Assembly: GCA_048594975.1 (NCBI GenBank)
Contig: JBMDXQ010000093.1
Span: 1-64,000, forward strand
Source of the DNA: JBMDXB01 sp048594975
GTDB lineage: Bacteria; Acidobacteriota; Vicinamibacteria; Vicinamibacterales; 2-12-FULL-66-21
Length of the DNA: 64,000 nt
Direction: 5' to 3'
The first letter of the stretch is position 1. Each line of letters begins with the position of its first letter. Under the pieces are notes generated by a model. It saw only the letters and a program-made list of their open reading frames with translations. It had not been told where the DNA came from and ran no database searches. Below, one piece after another: positions 57,354 to 64,000 of this stretch. The translations under genes and the position numbers were made by a program.

Positions 57354-58979
57354 ATGATGCCCCGTCTGTTCGCCGCCATCGTGCTTGTCCTGATCGCGGC
57401 GCCAGCCGCGGCGCAGGGCACCGGCGCGCGCGTGCTCGTCGTGCCGTTCGAGAACGTGCAGCGCGAGCCGCGGCTGTACTGGCTGTCCGAAGGCGCGGCG
57501 GTGCTGCTCGCCGACGGGTTGAACGCGCGCGGCGTCCCGGCACTCACGCGTGGGGAGCGCCTCGGCGCCTTCGAGCAGTTGCGCCTGCCGCTCACCGCGA
57601 CCCTCACGCGCGCGACGCTCATCAAGGTCGGTCAGCTGGCCGGGGCGTCCGAAGCGATCGTCGGCGTGCTGAAACTGGAAGGGGAGGTGCTCGTGGCCGA
57701 GGCCCGATCGGTGCGGATCGACATCGGACGGCTCCAGCCGGCCGCCACCGAACGCGGGCCCCTGACCGACCTGTTCTCCATCTTCGATCGGCTGGCCACC
57801 CGGCTTGCTGGCTTTGCGCCGAAGACCGGCAGCGCCGACCCGCAGCCCCCGCTCGAGGCGTTCGAGAACTACATCAAGGGGCTCGTCGCCGAGAAGCCGG
57901 AGAGCCGCGTGGCGTTCCTGGAGGCGGCGACCAGGACGTTTCCCGGCTACGACCGCGCCCACCTCGCGTTGTGGGAGGTCCAGACCGATCAGGGGAGCGA
58001 CGGCGCCGCTCTCGCCGCGGCGCGCCGCGTTGCGGGCGGCTCGCGCCTCGAACGCCGGGCGGCATTCCTCGCCGGCGTCTCACTGCTCAACCTCGGCCGG
58101 CTCGAGGAGGCACACGATGCGTTCACCAGGCTGCTCTCCGGCTCGCCGTCGCCGCCGCCGGATGACGCGAAGCCGGCCGCGGCAATCTACAACAACCTGG
58201 GTATCGTCCAGTTGCGGCGCGCCGCCACGCCGCAGACCGGCAGCGCGACCTACTACTTGAACAAAGCGGCCCAAGCAGACCCGCACGACCCTGACTACCT
58301 GTTCAATCTCGGGTACGCTTACATGATCGAGCGGAACACGCAGGGCGCCATTTACTGGCTGCGCGAGGCGGTCCGCCGGGATCCGACCGATGCGGACGCG
58401 CATTTCGTGCTGGCGGCGGCCCTGAAGGCCTCAGGGAGCGCGGTCGAGGCAGCGCGCGAAAAGGAGCTGGCCCGCCAGCTCTCGGACGACTACGAGCGGC
58501 TGGAGGGGCAGGCGCCGGCCGAGAAGGCCCCGGTGCCGCCCGACCTCGAGCGCGTCCGCCACGAACTCGAGCCGCCGCGCGCGGTGCGGCCCGAGCAGAC
58601 GATCGTGAACACCGCCCAGCGCGAGCAGCGTGACCTGGCGGCCTTCCACCTCGATCGAGGACGCCGGCTGTTCGAGCGCGAGCAGGATCGGGAGGCGCTG
58701 GCGGAGCTGCGACGCGCCGTATACCTGCTGCCCTACGAGGCGGCGGCGCACCTGCTCATCGGGCGGATTCACCTCCGCTCCGGGCGTCCGCAGGAGGCGA
58801 TCGACGCGCTCAAGATCTCGATCTGGAGTGAGGATACCGCGCCGGCGCGCGCGGCGCTGGGAGAGGCGTACCTGAAGTCCGGCAACATCCCGGCGGCGCG
58901 GACCGAGCTGGAGCGCGCGCTGAAGCTCGACCCGTCGTCCGCGGAAGCCAAACGGCTGCTCAGCGAGCTGCCGAAGTGA
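57354..58979 (+). CDS. exported TPR-repeat protein
   Basis: A 541-residue protein. The ATG at 57354 (a second ATG follows directly) opens a signal peptide (MPRLFAAIVLVLIAAPAAAQ). Residues about 25-160 form a beta/alpha domain that looks like the FlgO/CsgG-like nucleotide-free domain found with TPR (RVLVVPFENVQREPRLYWLS). The second half holds TPR units: AAIYNNLGIVQLRRAATPQT, DYLFNLGYAYMIERNTQGAI, AHLLIGRIHLRSGRPQEAI and ALGEAYLKSGNIPAARTELE. It would be an envelope scaffold. The stop overlaps a possible GTG start of the NfeD-like gene, so these genes are translationally coupled. Confidence 0.83.
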   Translation: MMPRLFAAIVLVLIAAPAAAQGTGARVLVVPFENVQREPRLYWLSEGAAVLLADGLNARGVPALTRGERLGAFEQLRLPLTATLTRATLIKVGQLAGASEAIVGVLKLEGEVLVAEARSVRIDIGRLQPAATERGPLTDLFSIFDRLATRLAGFAPKTGSADPQPPLEAFENYIKGLVAEKPESRVAFLEAATRTFPGYDRAHLALWEVQTDQGSDGAALAAARRVAGGSRLERRAAFLAGVSLLNLGRLEEAHDAFTRLLSGSPSPPPDDAKPAAAIYNNLGIVQLRRAATPQTGSATYYLNKAAQADPHDPDYLFNLGYAYMIERNTQGAIYWLREAVRRDPTDADAHFVLAAALKASGSAVEAAREKELARQLSDDYERLEGQAPAEKAPVPPDLERVRHELEPPRAVRPEQTIVNTAQREQRDLAAFHLDRGRRLFEREQDREALAELRRAVYLLPYEAAAHLLIGRIHLRSGRPQEAIDALKISIWSEDTAPARAALGEAYLKSGNIPAARTELERALKLDPSSAEAKRLLSELPK

Positions 58980-58987
58980 GTGAGACC

Positions 58988-60319
58988 ATGACCACGGGAA
59001 TGCGCACGCGCCTGTTCGTCGCCGTGCTCCTCGCCGCCGCCGCGCCGCTCGCGGCGCGCCAGACGGCGCCACTCGTCTACACCGCCGAGGTAGACGGCAT
59101 CATCCACCCCATCGCGGCCGAGTACATGAAAAGCGCCATCGAGCGCGCCGACGCGGCCAACGCCGCCCTCATCGTGTTCACGCTGCGCACGCCCGGCGGC
59201 CTGGTCGATTCCACCCGCGACATCAACAACGCGATCATCCACGCAAAGACGCCGATCGTCGTCTTCGTCGGTCCGTCCGGGAATCGTGCCGCCTCGGCGG
59301 GGTTCCTCATCACCATCGCCGCCGACGTCGCCGTGATGGCGCCGGGCACGCACATCGGCGCCGCCCACCCGGTCTCCGGTGGCGGCGAGAAGGTGGACGA
59401 GACGATGTCCAAGAAGATGGCGTCGGACGTGGCCAGCTACGCGCGCACGCTCGCCGCGCAGCGGAAGCGCAACGTCGCGCTGGTCGAGCAGGCGGTCACC
59501 GAGAGCAAGTCGTTCACCGAGACGGAGGCGCTCAACGCCTCGCCGCCGCTCATCGACCTGGTTGCCACCGACCTCCAGGACATCCTGCGCAAGCTCGACG
59601 GCCGCACCATCGCGCGCTTCGACGGGCGGCAGCAGACGCTGAAGACCGCCGGCGCAGCCACCCACGCGGTCACGATGACCTGGGCCCAGCGCCTCCTCAG
59701 CCTCATCGCGCATCCGCAGATTGCGTACCTGCTCTTCACGCTTGGCGCGCTGGGGCTGACGATCGAACTCTGGAACCCCGGCTCGATCCTGCCCGGCGTG
59801 GCCGGGGGCATCTGCCTGCTGCTGGCGTTCTTCGCCTTCCAGGTGCTGCCGGTGAGCTACGCGGCGGTGGCGCTGATCCTGTTCGGGATCGCGCTGCTGA
59901 TTCTCGAGATCAAGATCGCGAGCTTCGGCCTGCTCGCGACGGGGGGCGTGATCAGCCTGTTCCTGGGCTCGATCATGCTCATCGACTCTCCGCTGCCGGA
60001 ACTGCAGATCGGACTTGGCTTCATTACGCCTATTGTCGGGTCGCTGTCGGCTATCATCCTGTTTCTCGTCTACCTGGGGGTGCAGGCACAGCGCACACGC
60101 CCGATAACAGGAGAGTCGGGCATGGTGGGCGAGGTCGGCGAGGCCACCACCGCCATCGCGCCCGGCGCCCCCGGGAGCATCCGCGTGCACGGGGAGATCT
60201 GGACGGCGACCTCGGATACGCCGATCGCCGCCGGACAGGCCGTGCGCATCGTGGCCGTCAAGGGCCTGACCGTGGCCGTTCGCCCCGAAGGGACGGGGGC
60301 ACTCGAGGAGGCATCGTGA
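58988..60319 (+). CDS. NfeD family membrane protease (ClpP-class plus OB domain)
   Basis: A 443-residue protein. A signal segment (RTRLFVAVLLAAAAPLAA) is followed by a ClpP-like serine protease domain (YTAEVDGIIHPIAAEYMKSA; nucleophile region VGPSGNRAASAGFLI; GTHIGAAHPV), four membrane helices (about 230-345) and a C-terminal NfeD OB-fold (GVVGEVGEATT-like; HGEIWTATSD). Such proteins pair with slipin/stomatin and trim its C-terminus, and slipin follows here with a 4-base overlap. The start could be the GTG at 58976 that overlaps the previous stop; ATG at 58988 is used. Confidence 0.88.
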   Translation: MTTGMRTRLFVAVLLAAAAPLAARQTAPLVYTAEVDGIIHPIAAEYMKSAIERADAANAALIVFTLRTPGGLVDSTRDINNAIIHAKTPIVVFVGPSGNRAASAGFLITIAADVAVMAPGTHIGAAHPVSGGGEKVDETMSKKMASDVASYARTLAAQRKRNVALVEQAVTESKSFTETEALNASPPLIDLVATDLQDILRKLDGRTIARFDGRQQTLKTAGAATHAVTMTWAQRLLSLIAHPQIAYLLFTLGALGLTIELWNPGSILPGVAGGICLLLAFFAFQVLPVSYAAVALILFGIALLILEIKIASFGLLATGGVISLFLGSIMLIDSPLPELQIGLGFITPIVGSLSAIILFLVYLGVQAQRTRPITGESGMVGEVGEATTAIAPGAPGSIRVHGEIWTATSDTPIAAGQAVRIVAVKGLTVAVRPEGTGALEEAS

Positions 60320-61074
60320 TTCCGCTGCCGCTACCGCTCATCGCGCTGGGCGTCATCGTCCTCTACATCCTGAGCTCGATCAAAATCCTCAACGAGTACG
60401 AGCGCGCGGTCATCTTCCGGCTCGGCAAGCTCCTGCCGCAGCCGAAGGGGCCGGGCGTGATCCTGGTGTTCGTGCCGCTCGACCGCATGGTCCGGGTCAG
60501 CCTGCGCACCATCGTCATGGACGTGCCGCCGCAGGACGTCATCACGCGCGACAACGTGTCGGTCAAGGTGAACGCGGTCGTGTACTTCCGCGTCATGGAG
60601 CCGCGCAAGGCGATCGTCGAGGTGGAAAGCTACCACTACGCCACGTCGCAGCTCGCCCAGACGACGCTGCGCAGCGTGCTCGGGCAGGTGGAGCTCGACG
60701 ACCTGCTCTCGCAACGCGAGCAGCTGAACCACCAACTGCAGCACATCCTCGACCAGCAGACCGATCCGTGGGGCATCAAGGTGTCGGCGGTCGAAGTGAA
60801 GCACGTCGATCTGCCGCCCGACATGCAGCGTGCGATGGCGAAGCAGGCGGAAGCCGAGCGCGAGAAGCGTGCTAAGATCATCCACGCTGCCGGAGAGCTC
60901 GACGCGTCGGAAAAGCTGGCGCAGGCGGCAGCGGTCATCGCGGTCGAGCCGGTGACGATTACGCTGCGATATTTGCAGACGCTGACGGAAATCGCGTCTG
61001 AGAAAAACTCCACGATCATCTTCCCGCTGCCGATCGAGCTGATGAACGTCATCACCGGAAGGAGCAAGGCGTAG
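60316..61074 (+). CDS. slipin (SPFH/stomatin-like membrane protein)
   Basis: A 252-residue protein with an N-terminal membrane hairpin (LPLPLIALGVIVLYILSSI) and the SPFH domain: EYERAVIFRLGKLLPQPKGP, VDVPPQDVITRDNVSVKVNA-like strands, then the coiled-coil region MQRAMAKQAEAEREKRAKI. The C-terminus ends shortly after SEKNSTIIFPLPIELM. It would form membrane microdomain scaffolds. The pairing NfeD-slipin is one of the most common conserved operons in bacteria and archaea. GTG start overlapping the NfeD stop. Confidence 0.93.
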   Translation: MIPLPLPLIALGVIVLYILSSIKILNEYERAVIFRLGKLLPQPKGPGVILVFVPLDRMVRVSLRTIVMDVPPQDVITRDNVSVKVNAVVYFRVMEPRKAIVEVESYHYATSQLAQTTLRSVLGQVELDDLLSQREQLNHQLQHILDQQTDPWGIKVSAVEVKHVDLPPDMQRAMAKQAEAEREKRAKIIHAAGELDASEKLAQAAAVIAVEPVTITLRYLQTLTEIASEKNSTIIFPLPIELMNVITGRSKA

Positions 61075-61076
61075 GC

Positions 61077-61775
61077 GTGTCCGACTTTTCACACGACGCG
61101 GCGGAGGACGGCTTCCGCGAGATTCAGTTGAGCGGAAAGCAGGTCATCTTCCTCTTCATGGTGCTGACCGTCGCGTCGGCGGTGATCTTCCTGTGCGGCG
61201 TGCTGGTCGGCCGCAACGTGCGCGCGCCCCGCCTGGACGCGGCGGAAAGCGTCACGGTGGCAACGTCGACGCCGACCGCGGCGGACAGCGCGCCCCACGC
61301 GGCCGAGCCACCCCCTCCGGCCACCGAGGTTCACGACGAACTGAGCTACCACAAGCGGCTCCAGGGTGAAACGGCACCACCGGAAGCGGTCAAGCCGGAG
61401 GCAAAAGCCGATTCGCCGCCGGCCTCGCAACCGGCGGCGCCTCCGCCGGCCGCCGCGCCCACGGGCGCGCAGGCGGCCACGACACAACCCGCGTCGGCGC
61501 CACCGCAACCCGCGGCGCAGGAGCCACCGGCGGCCCGCCCGGGCTCCTGGGTCGTGCAGGTGGGCGCATTCGGCAATGCTGCCGCCGCGCGGGAGGTCGT
61601 GCGGCAGCTGTCGGCGAAAGGCTACCCGGCATTCCTCGTCAACCCGGCGGCCGGCATGCCGGTCATTTACCGGGTGCAGGTGGGCGGCTACGGCAACCGT
61701 TCGGACGCCGACCAGGTGGCGCGCCGCATCGAGAAGGAAGATCAGTTCAAGCCGGTCGTGCGTCAGAACCGCTGA
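61077..61775 (+). CDS. SPOR-domain membrane protein
   Basis: A 232-residue inner-membrane protein. GTG start two bases after slipin. Residues about 24-45 are a single helix (VIFLFMVLTVASAVIFLCGV), followed by a long Ala/Pro/Thr-rich periplasmic linker and, at the C-terminus, a SPOR domain (SWVVQVGAFGNAAAAREVV ... GYPAFLVNPAAGMPVIYRVQ). SPOR domains bind denuded septal peptidoglycan, so a role in division or cell-wall remodelling is likely. The linker is low in complexity but carries no tandem short-unit array. Confidence 0.88.
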   Translation: MSDFSHDAAEDGFREIQLSGKQVIFLFMVLTVASAVIFLCGVLVGRNVRAPRLDAAESVTVATSTPTAADSAPHAAEPPPPATEVHDELSYHKRLQGETAPPEAVKPEAKADSPPASQPAAPPPAAAPTGAQAATTQPASAPPQPAAQEPPAARPGSWVVQVGAFGNAAAAREVVRQLSAKGYPAFLVNPAAGMPVIYRVQVGGYGNRSDADQVARRIEKEDQFKPVVRQNR

Positions 61776-61777
61776 TC

Positions 61778-63334
61778 TTGCCGCTCGCCCTGCTCTCCGG
61801 CGTCCTGCTCGCGCTCAGTTTTCCCAGGTTCGGTCATCCCGCGGTAGCGTGGCTGGCGCTCGCGCCGATCACGGTGGCGGTCGTGCGGCGGCCGCCCTCC
61901 GGGCGCCGTGCGTTCGTGCTCGGGTGGGTCGCCGGCGCGGTCTGCTTCACCGGCACGCTCTACTGGCTCGTCGAGACGATGACCACCTTCGGCGGCCTGT
62001 CGACGCCGTTGGCCGTGGTCGCGGCCGGTCTGCTGGTCGCGTACCTCTCGCTCTTTCCCGCGGCCTACTCCGTCGTGCTCGCGCGGCTCTCCAGCACGTT
62101 CGGCCGGAGCGCGCTCACGCTTGCGCCCGCCGTCTGGGTGGCGACCGAGCTGGGGCGGCAGTACGTGTGGGACGGCTTTCCCTGGACGCTGCTCGGATAC
62201 AGCCAGGTCACGGTACTTCCCATCGCGCAGGTTGCCAGCGTCGTCGGCGTGTACGGTCTCTCGGGGGTCCTCGCCGCCGCCGCGGCGACTATCGCGCACG
62301 TCGTTGTGGCCGAGGGCCGGCGCCGCTGGCTGATCGCCGCGGCGATGGGGGCGGCCGTCGCCGCGTGCGCCGTGTGGGGCAGCCTGCGGATGCGAGATGG
62401 TTCGCTGCTCGCCTCCGGAGATCCGGTCCGCGTCGCGGTGCTGCAGGGCAACGTGCTGCAGAAGGACAAGGAAGCGGCCTACCTGGGCGACCACGCGCTC
62501 GCGGCGGAGATCATGCACCGCTACCTCGAGATGACGCGCCGGGCGATGGAGGAGGGCGCCACGTTCATCATCTGGCCGGAGTCGTCTACGCCATTCTTCT
62601 TCGAGCGCGACCTCGCCTGGGGGTCGATCATCCGGAGGATCGCGAAGGAGTCCGGCGCGACGCTGCTCATCGGCAGCGATCAGATCGAGCCGGTGAAAAC
62701 CGGCGCGCCCGCCGGCGACCCGCAGGTGCGCCTGTACAACGCGGCGTTCCTGGTGAAGCCGGACGGAAGCGTCGGCGCCATCTATCGCAAGATGCACCTG
62801 GTGCCGTTCGGCGAGTACGTGCCGCTGAAGGACCTGCTGTTCTTCGTCGGCCCGATCGTCGAAGCGGTCTCGTCGTTCACGCCGGGCACCGACCCGGTCC
62901 TCCTGCCGGTCGGCGCGCACACCGCGAGCACCGCGATCTGCTACGAGGTGATCTTCCCCAGTCTGATTCGCCAGTTCGTCAACGGCGGCAGCGAACTGCT
63001 GACGACCATCACCAACGACGCGTGGTACGGCTGGTCGTCAGCCGCCTACCAGCACTGGGAGCAGGCGTCGATGCGGTCGATAGAGAACGGGCGCTACCTG
63101 GCCAGGGCGGCGAACACCGGGATCAGCGGCTTCGTCGATCCGTACGGCCGGGTGCTCGCGAAGGCCGGCCTGTTCGAGCCGGCCCTGCTCGTCGAAGACC
63201 TGCGCTTCATCACCGCGCGCACGGTTTACGGCCGGATCGGCGACCTGGTGGCCTGGCTATCGCTGGCGCTCACGCTCGCTGCCCTGCTGGCGACGTGGCG
63301 GCCGCTCGTCGCGCGACGGGGGCAGGTCCGGTAG
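61778..63334 (+). CDS. lnt: apolipoprotein N-acyltransferase
   Basis: A 518-residue membrane enzyme that adds the third acyl chain to lipoproteins. The first in-frame start is a TTG at 61778, two bases after the preceding stop. Multiple helices (about 8 of them in residues 1-205) precede the nitrilase domain, whose catalytic triad is visible as Glu in FIIWPESSTPFF, Lys in YRKMHLVPFGEYVP, and Cys in STAICYEVIFP. The NxWY region TNDAWYGWSSAAYQHW is typical. It would serve the lipoproteins of this organism, such as the endonuclease-fold lipoprotein encoded at 5633-6661. Confidence 0.94.
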   Translation: MPLALLSGVLLALSFPRFGHPAVAWLALAPITVAVVRRPPSGRRAFVLGWVAGAVCFTGTLYWLVETMTTFGGLSTPLAVVAAGLLVAYLSLFPAAYSVVLARLSSTFGRSALTLAPAVWVATELGRQYVWDGFPWTLLGYSQVTVLPIAQVASVVGVYGLSGVLAAAAATIAHVVVAEGRRRWLIAAAMGAAVAACAVWGSLRMRDGSLLASGDPVRVAVLQGNVLQKDKEAAYLGDHALAAEIMHRYLEMTRRAMEEGATFIIWPESSTPFFFERDLAWGSIIRRIAKESGATLLIGSDQIEPVKTGAPAGDPQVRLYNAAFLVKPDGSVGAIYRKMHLVPFGEYVPLKDLLFFVGPIVEAVSSFTPGTDPVLLPVGAHTASTAICYEVIFPSLIRQFVNGGSELLTTITNDAWYGWSSAAYQHWEQASMRSIENGRYLARAANTGISGFVDPYGRVLAKAGLFEPALLVEDLRFITARTVYGRIGDLVAWLSLALTLAALLATWRPLVARRGQVR

Positions 63335-63396
63335 AATCAGGGCGGCGCGCGGCCCGTGCACCGCTGGCGCTCGGAGATCCCCCGGAGGATGTTCAG

Positions 63397-64000
63397 TTGG
63401 CCATCGAACTCGACGAACAGCTTCGCAGGTACGACGAACTGGCGCGCCGCGCCGCCGATCTGCGGAGCCATCTTTGACGCCGCCCGCCCCGAGGAAGAGC
63501 TCGCCCAGATCGAACAGCGTGTCGCCGCGCCCGACTTCTGGAAGGACCAGGCGTCCGCGCAGACGCTGCTGCAGCGCCGCCGCCGGCTGGAGGACGACCG
63601 CGCGCTGAGCGACTCGCTGCGCCGCCGCGTCGACGACCTCTCCGTGCTCGTCGAGTGGGCGGGGGCAGGGGAGCCGGTCGGGGAGGACCTGCGGCACGCG
63701 CTGGACGAACTCGGCGCCGAGGTCGAAGCCGGCGAGACCAAGAAGATGCTCGGCGGCGAGCACGATCGCAAGAACGCCATCGTCACGATTCACCCCGGCG
63801 CGGGCGGCACCGAGTCGCAGGACTGGGCGGAGATGCTGCTCCGGATGTATCTCCGCTGGATCGAGCGCCGCGGCTTCAAGCGCGACGTCATCGACCTGCA
63901 GCCGGGCGAGGAAGCGGGGATCAAGAGTGCGACGATGACCATCTACGGCGACTACGCCTACGGGATGATGCTCGCCGAGGCGGGCGTCCACCGGCTGGTG
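63397..64000 (+). CDS. prfB: peptide chain release factor 2, programmed frameshift, cut by window edge
   Basis: The first 26 codons (TTG at 63397, after CCCGGAGG) end in CTT TGA at 63472-63477. The +1 frame then continues DAARPEEELAQIEQRVAAPD and on through IHPGAGGTESQDWAEMLLRMY, the RF2/RF1 central motif. Slippage on CTT|TGAC, with the RF2-read UGA in the zero frame and CGGAG four bases upstream, is the classical autoregulatory frameshift. The gene runs beyond the right edge at VHRLV; the GGQ loop lies outside. The codons before the site have the RF2-typical helical N-terminus. Confidence 0.95.
63463..63478 (+). promoter_or_regulatory. prfB: prfB programmed +1 frameshift site
   Basis: The slippery CTTTGAC is at 63472-63478 with an internal Shine-Dalgarno-like CGGAG at 63463-63467. 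The spacing from the GGAG to CTT is four bases, one more than the usual three with AGGGGG. Confidence 0.9.

Noticed and set aside
61366..63477. A 703-residue frame across the SPOR and lnt genes
   Set aside because: Out of frame with both genes except for its last 26 codons, which are the zero-frame start of prfB.
1..64000. tRNA or rRNA genes, prophage, integrases or insertion sequences
   Set aside because: No cloverleaf-like sequence, CCA-ended stem, recombinase motif or transposase protein was found in the gene set.

Overview
The window is a GC-rich bacterial chromosome segment packed with housekeeping genes, with no prophage, insertion sequence, rRNA or tRNA gene that I can see. An Oar-type TonB-dependent receptor with an N-terminal carboxypeptidase-regulatory domain, a VWFA-related protein of the acidobacterial type with a degenerate MIDAS, a DUF2891 protein and the general gene mix point to Acidobacteriota, most likely a Vicinamibacteria-like lineage. 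That assignment is inference from gene content, not a search result.

Layout. 1-8 kb: a DUF2891 protein cut by the window edge, a decayed gene beside a palindromic GGGGTCAG element, a large TonB-dependent receptor with a clear terminator, a lipoprotein of the endonuclease/exonuclease/phosphatase fold, a small membrane protein and an RRM RNA-binding protein. 8-19 kb: uvrA behind a promoter carrying an SOS-like dyad, a HEAT-repeat protein, a 3-methyladenine glycosylase, a STAS protein, an hsp20-htrA pair, efp, tdk, a membrane protein, and a CDP-alcohol phosphatidyltransferase divergent from uvrC. 18.6-25 kb: the run uvrC, M50 protease, trpS, scpA, scpB, rRNA pseudouridine synthase. 25-32 kb: alpha/beta hydrolase, cmk, a PQQ-type propeller, a basic DUF6335-like protein, rpsA, an IHF/HU gene and a HIT hydrolase. 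32-46 kb: two acyl-CoA dehydrogenases, a PRC-barrel protein, the VWFA protein, two adjacent glutamate dehydrogenase paralogues, a frameshifted amidohydrolase, a two-gene B12-dependent acyl-CoA mutase with isobutyryl-CoA-mutase-like residues, and a response regulator. 45.8-53 kb: the tightly packed run valS, nadC, birA, coaX, an unknown gene and an RNA m5U methyltransferase. 53-64 kb: a class-I glutamine-amidotransferase-like hydrolase, argS, mobA, an unknown gene, then TPR protein, NfeD/ClpP-class protease, slipin, SPOR protein, lnt, and prfB with its programmed +1 frameshift, cut by the right edge.

The most unusual signal is not a gene. At least ten gene boundaries carry short arrays of a seven-base unit, most of them followed by a reverse-complement array, giving long hairpins. 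The unit differs between loci but falls into a few families (GCYGAAT, GGATTGY, AAGAAGY, AGTCGAT, CGCACGT). Several abut stop codons, some supply the last codons of a gene, and a related nine-base in-frame array sits inside a frameshifted gene. They recall the heptanucleotide STRR repeats of cyanobacteria, but the inverted pairing is distinctive. Other regulatory signals are an apparent bidirectional promoter between the CDP-alcohol transferase gene and uvrC, and several -10 boxes placed 6-8 bases before start codons, which suggests leaderless transcripts.
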